Shown: in pieces, positions 18,052 to 29,049 of the stretch
Numbering within the stretch: the stretch's first letter is position 1
Layout: every line of letters starts with the position of its first letter
Assembly (NCBI GenBank): GCA_956465555.1
Contig: OY101116.1
Location: forward strand, 2,666,001-2,730,000
Source of the DNA: Nitzschia sp. pyKryTriq1
Taxonomy: Eukaryota > Bacillariophyta > Bacillariophyceae > Bacillariales > Bacillariaceae
Direction of reading: 5' to 3'
DNA: 64,000 nucleotides
The notes under the pieces: model-generated
Database searches by the model: none
Told to the model about the DNA's origin: nothing
Seen by the model: the letters and a program-made list of their open reading frames with translations, nothing else
Program-made: the position numbers and the translations under genes

Positions 18052-20976
18052 ATGTACAGCCGTCATTTGCAAGAAAGCTATGAGCGCCAACGAAACAGCT
18101 CAACTCCGTCTGATCCCCAAGGCCATCAAAATCGAGGACGAAATAACAGCACGCCGAATCACGAAACATTTGTGCGAAGGATGAAAGATCGAACCCCTCT
18201 GAGCAGCCTCCCGCCCATCGTTGGTAGCGTAGACCGACGAGACATGATATACAATTCGTTTACATCCACTTATCATGGCCAAGTTCTCTCTGACTCCAAG
18301 AGAGATCCTCCACCCACGGTAGGTACAGAAGCGCAAAAAGCTACTACCGGTAGTAGAAGGGTTCTCTTTTCGAAACAACTCGAAAACCATGAAAAGCACA
18401 GGACGCAAACTCCCTCAACCCCAACTGTTCCGATCCTTCGAGCAAGTACGAGGGCAAAGAAGAGTAGCACGCCCACTCCTAGAAGCGAGTCGAGAGATAA
18501 GTACATCTCTCGACGAGACCCAACGCCTCGTTCTAATGAGAAGGTTATACGATCTTCCGTGAAGAGAAAGACCATCAATGACATTCTCAATGAACAGGCG
18601 GTCCAACGTGGCACTATGTCAGACCCGCCCTTGGATCGTTCTAGAAGGCCAATGTATTCGCCCGCCGCTCCAAAATCACCACGAGATATATTCTCAAAAA
18701 TTGAGCAGCGTGCAAATAAGTCAGTGAGTCTTCTCGACAATGAGGAGAAACGAACATTGATTGAGCCGGAAGCTGAAACACCCCGTACGCACTTAAATCG
18801 ACAGCGACAGGCAGTCAATCAATCATGGGATCTTTCTGATCTGTTCCCCGAATCTTCGAAGCCTTCGGCACCACTTGGTATGCATAGGGGCTCTAGTGGA
18901 CGTAGCGCTAATATTCCACCACCACCGCCTCCTCCTCCTCCTCCTCCGCCTCCCCTTCCTGCTGACTCAAATTTGAAAGCTTACGAGCCACAGAGTAACC
19001 ACTGGGAAGGCCCAGACTCGTATTCTGGCGCCTGGAATCAACACCCCCATGATAGATCACCTGGGAATAGTTCAACAGAAAGTCAAGATGCTTGCCTAAT
19101 TGGTAAACACGCCCCAAGTTCCAATGAAGGCGCTGTAAGTCCATCTGACTCCTCATACACCATGAGCCCTCGAATTCCACAAAAGCGAGATACTGGCACG
19201 CCTTCCCTTCCTGCAGAGAGTCATCATAGGAACAGTACCACCAAACAGCAGAAGCCACGCAAGGAACGGACTGGATACTCACATCTTGATGAGGAAGAAG
19301 GACTCGAAAGCTGTGGGACCGAGCTTGTTCTCATTCCACGTGTACAAGGTCAGGTGGAACGGAAAGACACAAGCTATAAAGGGAAGGCATCCACGACACC
19401 AGGGACTAAACGTAGGGGACTTGGGAGTCTCTTGAAGCGTGGCAATGGCTCCGGTACCCCTGGAACATCATCAAGCGTCCCCTTCCAAGAGCTCCCCGTC
19501 CTTGCCATGAGTTTCGAAGACAGCGTTGAATTGAAGAATAGTACAGATGATACAGGCCAGAGTGAGGATTCTGGTAATTTCAAATCCAAGGGACAACAGT
19601 GGAATCCTGATGGTGAATCTACTGGTAGCTCCTATGACGATGGCGACTTTTTGATGCCCCATTATGGTGGTAGATCCAGAAAGAAGTGGAAAATTGTCTT
19701 CTGGCTCGTATTTCTGGTAATCGTTTGTCTCAGTATTGGTCTTCCTATATACTATTTTATGGTTGTCGGGGATAATGATGTGTCCGAAGAAAATGTCCAG
19801 CCCAACACAATGGACGAATGTGAGAATAACGTGTTCGAGCCAAGTTTGTTTTCAAAACGATACACGGAGATGAGAAAAGTGATCAGGGCAACTACGGAGG
19901 GCGATCCTGAAATGGTTGATCAACCTCGTTCTGCTCAGCGAAAGGCCCTTTGCTGGATCTCCGAGGTTGATACCATCATAGAAGAAGTCAACGGAGATAG
20001 TATACCCGCGATACTTCAGCGATATACTCTGGCGGTTACGTACTATTCCTTGGTGGTGGAAGGCGACGAATCCGAACGAAGTTTGAAGAGTACGGATTTC
20101 CTTTCATCGGCACACGAATGCGAATGGAGCGTCATCATGTGCAGTTCTCCAAGAACTGTGAGTGCGTTGCTTTTGGCCGATAAAGATCTTACTGGTTCTC
20201 TGCCGGCAGAAATTGCGAATCTAAGGGGTCTATGTAAGTTGACGCGGCATGATTGTTATCTATTTCGTGGGTTATTCAAAACTAATGCACTGAATTCCTT
20301 CCTGCTACAGCGTTTCTGGAGCTAAGCCTCAATAATCTGAGTGGTAGCATTCCGACCACAATTGAGAAGTTGACTTTGCTGGGTACGTGGCGTACGGAAA
20401 TTGAATGTCGTTGTTGGCCGTTGAATATCGAGAAATCTCATCATATGCCGATTATTGTTTTGCAGAATACTTTGCAGTCGCATTTAACTCATTTTCGGGA
20501 TCCATACCAAGCGAGTTGGCGTCATTGACAAAACTAGGTAAGATAAATGTTGGATGACATCATTTTTGTGACTGTAATACAACTCGAGGCAGCTAACATC
20601 TATTGATCGTCGTCGGCTTCAGAATTTCTGAACATGCGTTCGAGCCAAGTTCACGGAAAAATCCCTACAGAGCTTGGGCGACTAGGGCAACTGGAAACTC
20701 TTCTTCTTGAAGGCAACTGGTTGAGTGGAACTATACCGGCCCAACTGGGGAATCTTGTTAAAGCTCGTAAGTTTTCATTGTCCAAGACTGGCAGTGTGAC
20801 CAGTGCAAACTACTTGAATTGTTGTCTCACTGTCTCTTCTCTTTTCAGAACAAATGAGCTTTCGCAAAAACTATCTTACGGGAAAAGTGTCTTCGGATCT
20901 ATGCGAGCTTCGAGACCTTTCGTTGGTGGAGCTTAAAGTCGATTCATGGATTGAATGCGATTGTTGTACAGTGTAG
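18052..20976 (+). CDS. LRR receptor-like membrane protein (five exons)
   Basis: Exons 18052-20233, 20311-20382, 20466-20537, 20623-20766 and 20849-20976 give 865 aa. The N-terminal 545 residues are disordered, Ser/Pro/Lys-rich, with a polyproline run near 288-300 that could bind SH3, WW or profilin. One membrane span (KIVFWLVFLVIVCLSIGLPI) lies near 546-570. The outer part has a cap (ECEWSVIMC) and about six plant-type LRRs, such as LSLNNLSGSIPTTI and LEGNWLSGTIPAQL, then a Cys-containing end (WIECDCC). All four introns are phase 1, and the internal exons are exactly 72, 72 and 144 nt, that is one, one and two 24-aa repeats. This architecture is typical of diatom LRR proteins, thought to sense signals at the surface. 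No kinase domain is present. Confidence 0.9.
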
Positions 20977-21247
20977 ACTTTTAATGGGGGACGAGTCATG
21001 ATACCAGTTAAAGCAAAGACAGCCATCGTAAATAGAAAGGTTTTTGAATCTATGGGTATTCTATATTGGACTCTATTAGCATTCAACTTTCGTTGAGCAC
21101 CTGGTCCGATTGAGTAGGATCAACTACTCAGTACTGCAATGCGTTTTCAAACTCAAAACGTATATATCTATGTGAAGCGTTCGCGCATATACAAAGAGGC
21201 GCCTCAGCCAATTCATCAGCAGCGTTCGTTTGGTACCGAGTGTGTAA

Positions 21248-22882
21248 TTATGGTAGTTCCTCGAAAGACTTCTTCGGTGCAATGTCGGGAACAAACTTCT
21301 TGTCGTAGGCTGTACTAGGACGTCCAGTGGTAGAGTCAGCCTCTTCCCACGACGGCTTTAGTAGTCCCTGGGGACCAGAAAGCCGTCGGTGCTCCTTTTC
21401 AATCTTCTCGAACTTAGTCTTTTTCAAGTAAACCTTGTTGACCACTTGCATCTTTTGCCCGTTCTGTTTACTTCGTTGGATCAATGCTTCCCGAGCAGCA
21501 CGAAAGTCTACAGGAGTTCGATCTTCTTCGACCTGGAAGGAAACTTCCGAAGTCGGAGTAGGCTCCACAACTGAACCTACATCAGGAGGACCAGTTCTTT
21601 CTTCTAGAGTCAGGTCGCGAACTGGTAGCTCTTCCTTCGGTTGAGATTTGGAAGCGGAATGCATGTTCGAGTTCTCCACAGCTGGCTTGGGCTGAGGCGT
21701 ACTCTTGGTGGGTGTACGTCTCGATCGTTCAAGAAAGCGACGCTTTGCTCGGGCAGCGGCATCGTCATCACCACCACCACGATTGTGCATCACATCCGTC
21801 ATGGCCTTCTTGTACCCGGGGGTATTAGAGCTCTTATTGAAAGCATTCTTGAGCCAGTCCTTTTTGTCCGACACACTCAAACTTGACGCCGCGTCGTTGG
21901 TGACAATTTCGCTTCTGGATTCGTCCTCGACCTTTGGTGCTTCATCGATGGCAGCCTTGAAAGCCTTCTTCAACCAATCTTTCTTTTCCGAAACGCTGAT
22001 GTGCGAGGCCAGGGTACCGGCACCTGCCTCACTCATGGCGTATCGAGATACCATATTCTTCCGGACGGGTGTTCCATAGTTCGGTCGGCGCCCATCATCT
22101 CGCAAGGCTCCTTGAATCAATTTCTTTCGATCTTGGACGGTTCCGCGAGGCATGTTGGTTTCAATAATAATAACATTCTCAAGATCCTTCTCGTAGTTAC
22201 GCGATTTGTTGATAACATTCTTTCCACGTCGAACATGTTTCTTCTTCTTGGTCGACGTGGGGTCATTGGCGAGCCACTGAGAAAGCTTGGCTACAGAAGC
22301 ATACCCATCGTTGGTTGCCTGAACCTCATCACTTGACAGTTTCGGCTTTTGGGGTACCGGAGCAAACCCCCGTTTCGGTGGTTCCGACATCATCATCCGA
22401 TTCACCAACGTCGAAGCAGCCGATTCGGTGCTGGTGAGTAAAGTACCCCGTCGCCCTTTGGGGGGAGGGGTTCTCATCGCGGGCATGGGAGCACTGGGCT
22501 TGAATGCGCTGATAGTAGTGTTGGATTGAATAGCGGTCTTGCGAGGGAATGTATTCTGGTGCTGCTTGCCAAATTCTTTGAGCCATTCTCGTCGGGCGGT
22601 GACAGTCGACGAAACGGTGGACGAGACCTCTGTGTCACAGTCCGATCCAATTTCGGGTCGATCCATCGGACGAATGCGTTTGTCTGGTCTTGATACTTCG
22701 AGAGAAATGTCTTTGTTGACAATTGGGGCGTCGAGAATGGAACGCTTGCTAGAGAGTCTCCGAGTCTGGTCTCCGCGATTGATGGGTTGGTTTTCTTCAC
22801 CTGCACTCACTTGAATTGTGGGTTCCTTCGATGGAGTAGCCAGGTTTCCGCCGAGGCTTGTTCTGATGGGAGAGTCAATCAT
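21248..22882 (-). CDS. Unknown protein with repeated WLKxAF motif
   Basis: The true ATG is 22882 (MIDSPIRTSLGG, 544 aa). I recognise no named domain. A short motif recurs: VSEKKDWLKKAFKAA and VSDKKDWLKNAFNKS about 50 residues apart, with weaker relatives VTARREWLKEFGKQ near the N-terminus and VAKLSQWLAND in the middle. A conserved-looking block follows the middle one (KNVINKSRNYEKDLENVIII...GTVQDRKKLIQGAL). The rest is Lys/Ser/Pro-rich and likely disordered, with candidate phosphorylation sites. Intronless. It could be a scaffold or cytoskeleton-associated protein in which each WLK motif binds the same partner; this is inference. Confidence 0.7.
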   Translation of the reverse strand: MIDSPIRTSLGGNLATPSKEPTIQVSAGEENQPINRGDQTRRLSSKRSILDAPIVNKDISLEVSRPDKRIRPMDRPEIGSDCDTEVSSTVSSTVTARREWLKEFGKQHQNTFPRKTAIQSNTTISAFKPSAPMPAMRTPPPKGRRGTLLTSTESAASTLVNRMMMSEPPKRGFAPVPQKPKLSSDEVQATNDGYASVAKLSQWLANDPTSTKKKKHVRRGKNVINKSRNYEKDLENVIIIETNMPRGTVQDRKKLIQGALRDDGRRPNYGTPVRKNMVSRYAMSEAGAGTLASHISVSEKKDWLKKAFKAAIDEAPKVEDESRSEIVTNDAASSLSVSDKKDWLKNAFNKSSNTPGYKKAMTDVMHNRGGGDDDAAARAKRRFLERSRRTPTKSTPQPKPAVENSNMHSASKSQPKEELPVRDLTLEERTGPPDVGSVVEPTPTSEVSFQVEEDRTPVDFRAAREALIQRSKQNGQKMQVVNKVYLKKTKFEKIEKEHRRLSGPQGLLKPSWEEADSTTGRPSTAYDKKFVPDIAPKKSFEELP

Positions 22883-23760
22883 AGTTTTGAATATCGTGGC
22901 TCCGATAGATGCGGTTGAACGCAATGTTTTTCAAGAAGAAAAGTATGTAAGGTTTCAGTTTCAGTTTCTCCCGTCGTCTCCATCAATGAATTCTCGTCTC
23001 CGAGAGGATCAATCATCGAAAAAGTGAACGTTTGCGCGGCGGGAAGGCAAACGCAGTCGCCAAACCAAACATGTGATAACAAAACGTTCCTCATGGCTGT
23101 AGTAAATTGTATGTTGACGGGTGGTCGGCGTCGCGATGACAGCGGAGCGGAGTCTTGCTTCGCGCCTGTCGGCCTACAGACAAGTTGTAGCGATGGGTGT
23201 GTGGTGTGTGCAGTCGGTACCTGGTACCACTTTAGCGGTACCACTGTCTAGCTAGTGTGTGCGGTGTGCGGTGGACACGCGCGCGCGGGCAGGCAGGCAG
23301 GACCTCCTATCCTATCTACTTACGTAGGTAGGAGTCAAACATATGAGAATACATTCATCAAGGTAAATTCCCCCCCCGATTATTCATATTCTGCTCTTGT
23401 CTTGGAGGAAGGGGCCCGCGGCGCGGCGGCGGCGGCGGCGCGCTCTCGTGATCGCCGCGCACAGGCATCACATGAGAAAGCACAAAGCAGAAAAGTGGGC
23501 GATCATGAGGAAGCACGTCGAAACACCCAAACAGTAGCAGAAAGCGCGTGACGGACGACGAAGGGAACGAACAAGCACCGATTGCACCAGCTCCGACCTC
23601 CAACTTTGCTGTCCGCACAATGCGTTATGCGGTTGCTTTCTCATCATTTGCATAATCTAATATACACCTAACGTGCTCCAGAAACCTTCCCAAACGCACA
23701 TCAGCTCGGCATCAGGATAACAATCCACACATATTTGAACCACACATATTTGAATCAATC
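22883..23760. other. Divergent intergenic region with GTAC cluster and GCG run
   Basis: It contains a palindromic cluster GGTACCTGGTACC at 23217-23229 plus GGTACC at about 23239. A GCG/GGC trinucleotide run lies near 23418-23440 and CGCG/GGCAGG simple sequence near 23278-23300. No gene is supported. Confidence 0.55.
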
Positions 23761-25290
23761 ATGGAGGTAGGTAGGCACAACGAATGAATGAAGAATCATC
23801 ACTGGCTGATGCAAAACAGAAAGGCGGCGGTTACTTGTCGCTTTGCATGGCGATTTTCTGTCATTTTCTTGTCTCGTCCCTGATCTTGTTTTCTTTGATT
23901 TGTGATAGGTCAATAAAGATGAGGCCGCGCGGTGTAGAGATATTGCGGCTCGAGCCTTGAAACAAGGTGAATTTGACCGGGCAATTAAGTTTTTCAAGAA
24001 ATCACTCTCGTTGTACCCCCTACCGGGCGTAGAAGCCCTGTTGGCACAAGCAGAACAGGTGGCAGCGAGTGGAGAGCCAGCAGCAGCAGCAGCCAGTAGT
24101 AATGAGAATACGTCGAGCAGCAGCAACGGTGCTAGTCGTGCGATGCCTCAGCGAGCATCTTCTACAGCCAGTTTTGCAAGTTCAACAGAAGGAGCCTCTG
24201 GAAGGGGTTTCACAGCGGACCAGGAAGCGATTGTAAAGAAAATTTTGAAAGCCAGAGAAGGTGGGAGAGGAGCACATTACCGTGTATTAGGAGTCAACCA
24301 GGATGCCTCGGAGGGTGATTTGAAGAAAGCATACCGAAAACTCGCTCTCAAGCTGCACCCCGATAAGAACTCAGCACCACATGCTGATGAAGCCTTCAAA
24401 GCAGTAGGACTAGCGTATGGAACCCTCTCGGACCCCCAGAAGCGCACAATTTATGATCGTTACGGCGAAGAGGACCCAGATAATCATGGAGGAGGAATGC
24501 GACGTGGTGGTGGCGGCGGCGGCGTACATTTCCGTCCCGGGCAAGAAGTCAGTCCTGAAGAGATTTTCAACATGTTCTTTGGAGGTGGCATGCCGGGTGG
24601 AGCAAACATGAGGGGAGGACCTGGAATGCATTTCTACTCGAATTTTGGAGGGCCGGGAATGCGAGGTGCTCAATTTCGACAACGTCAACGTGATCCTCGT
24701 GCACAAGCAAGGGAAGAACAAGCACCAGGATTGGGTAACCTTCTACAATTGCTACCGTTCCTTGTGATTCTTGCCATCTCGTTCATGAACATGTCCGACT
24801 CAGGTAGCAGTACTACCTCCTACGTGACTGGTGAAAATCGTTATTTTAGCCTTACGGTACGTGCCCCCAAAACTGGTATTGTGCAGTTGCGTTGTGGAAA
24901 GTTGGGATGACGGACTCACTCCTCTGACACTGACTGAATTCACCAACACAGCAAAAAGATCCCTTTCTGCATCCACTGCAAACATCACTAACAAAAGTGA
25001 AAGATATTCCGTATTTCGTTTCGAGCAAATTTATGCGAACGTACCACCGTGATCGATATCAGCTGGCTCAGGTAGAGCGAATGGTGGAGAATGCATACGA
25101 AAATTACTTAGTGGGCGAATGCAATAGCCAGAAGAAGTACAAACGAAAGCTCATCGCTGAAGCGGAAAGGAAACCAACGCCAGCAGAAGTCGCCAAGGCA
25201 ACAACGATTGCTGCGGAATTCGAGCTGTCGAGGTGTGTAGAACTCAATGAACTTTTCCCATTGAAACATGCCGGCCAAAGGCGCCAGTAG
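23761..25290 (+). CDS. DNAJB12/14-like ER membrane J protein (three exons)
   Basis: Exons 23761-23766, 23909-24856 and 24952-25290 (introns 142 and 95 bp) give 430 aa. The first coding exon is only ATGGAG; the second continues [13 protein letters not shown], so the join matches the start of animal DNAJB12/B14 (MESNKDEAERC). A TPR-like helix pair follows, then a Ser/Ala linker. The J domain lies at about 125-190 with the Hsp70-activating HPD in LKLHPDKN. A Gly-rich stretch and one membrane span ([18 protein letters not shown], near 280) come next. The C-terminal DUF1977-type region includes [20 protein letters not shown]. The family recruits Hsp70 to the ER membrane for degradation of misfolded membrane proteins. 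Confidence 0.92.
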
Positions 25291-25372
25291 AAATTCAGTT
25301 TTCACTACACGTTTGTTTCTTGTTTCTAGCTACAGAAGTAGTCTAGTTCATCTGGAACAAAGAGATTAATGA

Positions 25373-26680
25373 TTACAGATGCTCCATGAAATAGCCGCCG
25401 TTGGCATGGTTGTTTGCACTCGATAGGTCATCCAAGTCCACAACGTTGATGGTACAGAACTCTTGTGCCACCCAGATCACAATACGAGGGATCAGCATGA
25501 TTCCGACGACCCCCGCAAAGAAGTATGAGGCATCTCGGACGGCCACAATGGCGGACCATTCGTAGAGCTCGATTAGATCTGGGGCAGGATTATGCAACGG
25601 TAGCGCCACGGCAATCTAAGAAGCAAGAGAGTAGGGAGTAGAGCGAGGAAAGGGAGTGTCAAAAGTGAGCAAGCGCTTGGTTGATTGCCATACAAGTACA
25701 GTATTCAAGGACTCCTCTAGAGCTAGCAACCAAACTGGACTTACGTAGGACCAAATAATGACAACTGGGATCACAAAATCGGGCCCGTTTGGTTTGCCCG
25801 TCAGAAAGAAGGTCGCCACTGGCAGCATTACACCAAGAGCGACAACATCGGCCGCAAGTTGTATTCCAACATCCGAAGAAAAGTGCCGAAACATCATACT
25901 GAACTGCACCACGCTGCACAAGATTAACCACCCCGTGTGCAGATAAAATGGAAACTTGAACAACCAGTATTCCACTAACGACTTGCGACCTCGCACTTGC
26001 GAGTAGTGTTGACTAGCCAGAAGAGATGCCATAGATGCCAGAGCCGCAACCACCGAGACGAACGAGAATATGTAAAGCTTGAATGCAAAGAAAAGAGTCC
26101 ATGCTGTCTGTATCAAGCACGTGTAAAAGAAAAAGTAGCCCGTGCCCTGTTGAATGATCGGCCTCGCTCGGTAATGTGGAAATAGTTGTGCAATTGCAAA
26201 GAGAGCTTCAAAGCCAAGTATCGGAGCCCATATCCAGTATGCCCACAATGCAGGAGTGACTAACGTTCTTCCTTCTTGACTGACCTCCCACCGTGTCGGT
26301 AAAAGACCACCTAGGCCCCAAACACCAATTCCGTAGGACACAAAGACATTCAGCATGTAGGAAAGAACATTGAGAAAGTTCAACCAATTGAGCTTTGCGG
26401 GGCCTCGGGTATGCGTTATCAAGGGTGTGTGCAGATCACTATCCAGACGGAATCTCGGGGGTCCCTGACTGTCATCATCATCGTCGAAATATCTCCATTC
26501 CGAGCCGTCACGGGGATTGTCATGATGACTCGGCTCGTGTGGTACTGGAGAGATGCCGCCCATCAACTCATCCTCGTCGTCCATGGCAACTGCCAAGGGG
26601 TTGCCTACTGGTGAGAGCATCGAGGGGGACGCTTGAATGGTAGGATCTTCCTCTGTGGAAATCGCTTCAGAAGTAGGCAT
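25373..26680 (-). CDS. Polytopic membrane protein, TspO/MBR-like (one intron)
   Basis: Exons 26680-25745 and 25615-25373 join across a 129-bp intron (GTAAGT...CTTAG) to give 392 aa. An acidic cytosolic N-terminus of about 95 residues precedes some eight or nine hydrophobic segments. The stretch VTPALWAYWIWAPILGFEAL resembles the TP-x-WAF-x-IW signature of TspO/MBR-type proteins in algae and plants, which bind tetrapyrroles or take part in stress responses in some species. Other segments (IIWSY|IAVALPL, FFAGVVGIMLIPR) are hydrophobic without clear family marks. I call the family with caution. A decayed relative of the same segment lies at 28745-29035. Confidence 0.65.
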
Positions 26681-27184
26681 TTTCTACGCTTTTATTGTCG
26701 TTGGAGAAAGCAACCGAATGTAGACTACTGTATGTGATCGGTGTACACGAAGAGGAATGAATGATAAATAATGAGAAGTTGTGTCGTGCGCCGTGCCGCT
26801 TTTGGCATTTTTGTGCACATATTTTGTTCGTTGCGTTTTGTCGTTTTGTTTTCTTTCGGAAATCAAAACGGAAACACCGACGGACGACGGACAGCGGAGC
26901 TGATAGAATGTAGTCGCACGAGTCATAGATTTGATGCTACTCGACCAAAAGATCGTTCTTTTAACGACTTTCTCACCATGACGATCTTTTTGTAGGCTTC
27001 AGCTCTAGCTCGACGCTGCTGGACGGCGTAGTCGCTCCCGACCAGCGACGGTCAACATTAACACATTTGAACATCGACCTTATCCTACAAGCACGGAGAA
27101 GGGAGTTTGCGGTTGCCTCTCTATCTACCGTCCGTACGAATTGGTACCACCTACGACCGACGGTGCCGAAGCGCCGCTCGTATC
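26681..27184. other. Divergent intergenic region
   Basis: It lies between the TspO-like gene and the sugar kinase gene. Short open frames here lack domain evidence. A GGTACC site is at about 27143. Confidence 0.45.
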
Positions 27185-28594
27185 ATGCCCTGTGGAGATC
27201 TTGCATCTTTCCAACGTCGCCTTCGTTCGCTTCATCTCCCTGCTTTTATAACAACTGCAATACTAGCTACCACTACCCACTTTGCGTCCACAAGTACATC
27301 CATGACCATCATGCCAGCAGCGACAACCATGAATAAAAATCACTTGTTGTCCGTGGGCCTCTCGACGGTGGACTTTGTGGCGACGGTAGACCATTTCCCT
27401 GAACCTGACGAAAAAATGAGATCCTCCCAGCTGATCATCGAGGGGGGAGGAAATGCTGCCAACACGGCCTGTGCGATGGGACGTCTTTCGCAATTATTTT
27501 CTACGAATGTGAGCCTCGTCACGGGGGTGGGCGACGATGCGAATGGAAATACCATTTTGGACAGTGTGAAATCCAACGATGTGAATGTCATGGCCGAACG
27601 ATACCCTGGAAGCAGTCCGTTTTCTTACATTCTCAGCGCAGATATTGAGGGGGATACGACGCGCACTTGCATTCATCAACCAGCGTCAGGAGAAATGTCG
27701 ATTGCTTTTGTGGAGGAACTATCCTTGGACGAGGTAACTGCCGTTCATTTTGACTGCCGTTATCCCACCGCTGCAGTGGCGCTAGCGAAACGATGCGTGA
27801 ACATGGGGATACCATACTCGGTGGACGTGGAACGCCCGCGAGAAGGACTACTGGAGCTGTTACAACATGCCAGTGTGGTCATTTGCAATTCCTTATACTG
27901 CGACACAATATTGGGCCGGCCACTGGATGACGACGATACGAGTACTAGCACAGAAGGTCCCGGCGATCGTTTGCGAACTGTGATGCAGCAACAAGCGCCG
28001 AAAGCAATTATCGCCGTGACTACATTGGGATCCAAAGGTTCTTGCTTGATTCGAATGGACAAGGATAAACTTGATGGAGTGGATGATAGTGATGGAGTTG
28101 TTTCGCTTTCTGACGACGAGAAGAATACTCCTTTGGTGACTCTCGAAAAGAATGTCTTGTCTTGTTCCGTGTTCCAGAATGTCAACGTGGTGGACACGAC
28201 GGGAGCTGGGGACGCATTCATTGGTGCTTTCCTCACTGCCATTTGGTGGGCGTCGATGCATCGGAAGAATCAGCAGTCTAAACATGGTGGTACGAGTACG
28301 AGCAGCGAGACAGGAAAGGACGATGATTCAATGATAGAAGCACCAGAGACAGATGCCACTCGCATAGCCACCAAAAAAGTTGAAAAGAGGGGGGTCAGAA
28401 CAAGGGATTTATTGAGGATACAACCACCGACGGATGTAAATGTGCTGGCCCGCGCCTTGCGTATTGCTTCACGAGTGGCTGCCCAAAAGGTTGAACAGCC
28501 TGGTGCGCGGAGTGGACTGCCTTTCAGTGACGATGAATTCATATCGATGGAAATGAAATTATTGCAGTATGAGCTTTCTACTGTTGCTGAATGA
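27185..28594 (+). CDS. PfkB-family carbohydrate kinase (ketohexokinase/ribokinase-like)
   Basis: The ATG at 27185 gives 469 aa. The leader (about 50 residues, with hydrophobic LHLPAFITTAILATTTHFAST) may be a signal or mitochondrial/plastid presequence. The PfkB fold follows: LSVGLSTVDFVATVDHFP, then GGGNAANTACAMGRL (PfkB signature 1) and VTGVGDDANG. The C-terminal signature 2 is VVDTTGAGDAFIGAF with the catalytic Asp in the anion hole. These enzymes phosphorylate sugars such as fructose, ribose or adenosine. The DCRYP and VDVERPREGL segments resemble ketohexokinases, so fructose or a related ketose is the best guess. A low-complexity linker (KHGGTSTSSETGKDDDS) sits after the active site. Intronless. 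Confidence 0.85.
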   Translation: MPCGDLASFQRRLRSLHLPAFITTAILATTTHFASTSTSMTIMPAATTMNKNHLLSVGLSTVDFVATVDHFPEPDEKMRSSQLIIEGGGNAANTACAMGRLSQLFSTNVSLVTGVGDDANGNTILDSVKSNDVNVMAERYPGSSPFSYILSADIEGDTTRTCIHQPASGEMSIAFVEELSLDEVTAVHFDCRYPTAAVALAKRCVNMGIPYSVDVERPREGLLELLQHASVVICNSLYCDTILGRPLDDDDTSTSTEGPGDRLRTVMQQQAPKAIIAVTTLGSKGSCLIRMDKDKLDGVDDSDGVVSLSDDEKNTPLVTLEKNVLSCSVFQNVNVVDTTGAGDAFIGAFLTAIWWASMHRKNQQSKHGGTSTSSETGKDDDSMIEAPETDATRIATKKVEKRGVRTRDLLRIQPPTDVNVLARALRIASRVAAQKVEQPGARSGLPFSDDEFISMEMKLLQYELSTVAE

Positions 28595-28744
28595 TTCTGG
28601 TCGTATGCGGCATGCGGCTTTTCTATATACAATTCGTACACAAATTAAAATCTTGGGCCGTAAGTCATGGGATTGGCACTCGTAGTCCATTCATCCCTTC
28701 TTGAGATATAGGGGTAATTCTTTCAAATCCAGACAAAACAATCT

Positions 28745-29035
28745 TAAAAAGCGACAATTACCAAGGGAGTGAATACCAAGGCCAAACCAGGGGTAGCATG
28801 TTTGTCTTCTTTTTGCAAGGCAAGATAGTGCGTCAAAGCCCGAGTATCCAGCAAGTCCAGAATGATATTTAAAAAAGTGGATTAATCTTTTTTAGAAGAA
28901 GAAAAGTAGCTTTTACCCTGTTGAGTAATCGGTCTCACTCGGTAATGTGGAAAGAGTTGCTCAACTGCAAAGAAAGCTTTCAAACCAATTATCAGGACAT
29001 TTGTTGCTGCAGGTGTTATCATTTGCGTCAATCGA
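28745..29035 (-). pseudogene. Decayed paralogue fragment of the TspO-like gene
   Basis: Read on the minus strand, 28898-29020 encodes a segment alignable to the intact gene at about 26129-26260: VEQLFPHYRVRPITQQG here against IAQLFPHYRARPIIQQG there, preceded by an ITPAA match to VTPAL. About 21 of 31 residues agree in the central block. The relic lacks about five residues and its flanks. Further on, 28745-28865 has an open stretch (LTHYLALQKEDKHATPGL) that looks protein-like but does not match the intact gene. Protein-level similarity exceeds what a recent copy would need, so it is probably an old paralogue. Confidence 0.7.
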
Positions 29036-29049
29036 TCTCTTTTTCTGGA

